From Dactylorhiza incarnata (lineage: Eukaryota > Streptophyta > Magnoliopsida > Asparagales > Orchidaceae), in assembly GCA_033032865.1 (NCBI GenBank), contig JAWHQI010000121.1, forward strand, positions 1,178,001-1,242,000: a stretch of DNA of 64,000 bases, read 5' to 3'. Numbering within the stretch: the first letter of the stretch is position 1; every line of letters starts with the position of its first letter. The notes under the pieces were generated by a model that ran no database searches, was not told the origin of the DNA, and worked only from the letters and a program-made list of their open reading frames with translations. Made by a program: the position numbers and the translations under genes. Positions 63,264 through 64,000 of the stretch are shown piece by piece.

Positions 63264-63853
63264 AGGGAGGTAAATGAGATATGTGGACTACACATTTGGT
63301 GGATAATCAGGATAGAGGGGAGACGTATTGTAAGGTACTGGAGGGAAGACGATTAGAGTGCAGAGATGTACGAGCTGGCGGCGGAGAGTGGGAAGCAGGC
63401 TGGGCGCAGCGGCGACAGAGCAGTCGGTGCCGATCAAGGTCGGTTCAGGGCGTAACCGACGCTGGAGAAGCAGGCGTAGGGGTCGGCGACTGATGGAAGC
63501 GCAACTGGTGTGGGCGGGCGAAGCTGGCGCTGGATCGGCGGTCTGAAAACGCGAGTTCGCACGGAAACGACGATCGACGGCTTGGGCAGCGTTGGATCGA
63601 TCGATCGTCGGTGGCGTTGGATCGTTCGGTCGTAACTGGCGTGGGCGGCGTTGGATCGATCGAGCGTCGACATTCCTGACGTGAAATCGAACTAACCGGC
63701 GTTGGATCGATCGTAATTGACGTGGGCGATCGTCGACGTTCGCTGGATTGATCCGGAAGCAAGGATTGACGGTGCTGGGTCGACTGATTGGCGTGCCCTG
63801 GATGCAGAAATCGAACTAACCGGCGGCTTAGAGTGGGCGGCCGGGCAGGTCGG
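63264..63853 (-). other. GC-rich leader of a further LTR element
   Basis: Contains repeated GGCGTTGGATCGATCG words (63,590-63,720, four to five copies). All long ORFs here are Arg/Ser/Pro-rich and overlap on both strands; no product is recognised. It joins the outer copia integrase at about 63,264 without the missing gag and protease, so a deletion or a different element is possible. Confidence 0.5.
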
Positions 63854-64000
63854 ACCAAATATTACGAACAAGAATGAAATTGCATGGATTAATGGAAAAC
63901 GGATACAATCCGGAGCAAGCTCCGGCCAACTCTTGGAGGTTGGTTCCTCCAAGGAGCCTTCTCTCAAATGAGAGCCAAAAAGACAATAGATCAAAAGATA
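63854..64000 (-). mobile_element. Primer site and LTR end of an element running off the window
   Basis: The minus strand reads CATTCTTGTTCGTAATA, then TTTGGTCCGACCTGCC. The first is taken as an LTR end and the second as the primer site, which is not the usual TGGTATCAGAGC. The text GAGGAACCAACCTCCAAG and GCTTGCTCCGG inside gives small hairpins. It may be the 5' LTR of the outer copia, but no matching 3' LTR was found. Confidence 0.4.

Noticed and set aside
63445..63994. Ser/Arg/Pro-rich ORFs of 100-137 codons at the right end
   Set aside because: Repeated GGATCGATCG words in a retrotransposon leader generate them in several frames.

Overview
The window is eukaryotic and reads as a plant (angiosperm) chromosome segment built almost entirely of transposable elements. 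The evidence is LTR retrotransposons of plant lineages (Tekay-like chromovirus, Tat, SIRE-like and Ale/Tork-like copia, Reina-like relics), hAT and PIF/Harbinger pieces, and split host exons with GT/AG borders. Species cannot be named from the sequence. Lineage names rest on motifs recognised by eye.

Left part (1-12,980): the C-terminal part of an hAT transposase with a GC-rich palindromic tail; a truncated long LTR (copy A, about 1,184-4,566); CA microsatellite and degenerate repeats; a decayed Tat-lineage gypsy pol on the minus strand with the extra RNase H typical of that group; the LTR of another gypsy element (from 8,592); and a SIRE-like LTR (9,924-11,609) preceded on the minus strand by an env-like ORF.

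Centre (12,986-35,034): one complete Ty3/gypsy Tekay-like element on the minus strand, flanked by the 5-bp duplication GACTC. Its LTRs are about 4.57 kb. The promoter-proximal region holds a 157-bp tandem array rich in hairpins, followed by a TATA box and then a very GC-rich, palindrome-rich leader. Gag and Pol are recognisable but carry nonsense codons, and Pol is split by a solo SIRE-like LTR (20,879-22,269). The 5' LTR (23,976-35,034) is itself split by a 6.4-kb non-autonomous LTR element (27,659-34,043, duplication TCCCT) with two 2.7-kb LTRs and no coding capacity. This gives at least three nesting levels inside the env-like ORF, whose other half reappears at 35,040.

Right part (35,040-64,000): older, more AT-rich DNA with a PIF/Harbinger relic, the last three exons of an Aurora-type kinase gene (40,698-41,423, minus), a small non-autonomous LTR element, a gag-only gypsy element inserted in another gag, a solo LTR, a MITE, a very decayed Reina-like integrase, one exon resembling a plant GNAT acetyltransferase gene with an in-frame stop (54,645-54,831), and a copia element interrupted by a second, nearly full copia element (56,819-61,695). 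The 5' LTR and primer-binding site of that second element are inverted between 18-bp inverted repeats.

No rRNA, tRNA gene, CRISPR array or prokaryotic operon was seen. The only host genes with support are the Aurora tail and the GNAT-like exon. The most unusual signals are the hairpin array and structured leader of the giant LTR, the flipped LTR-PBS segment, different short palindromes amplified within several copia-like LTRs, and many G/C homopolymer runs.
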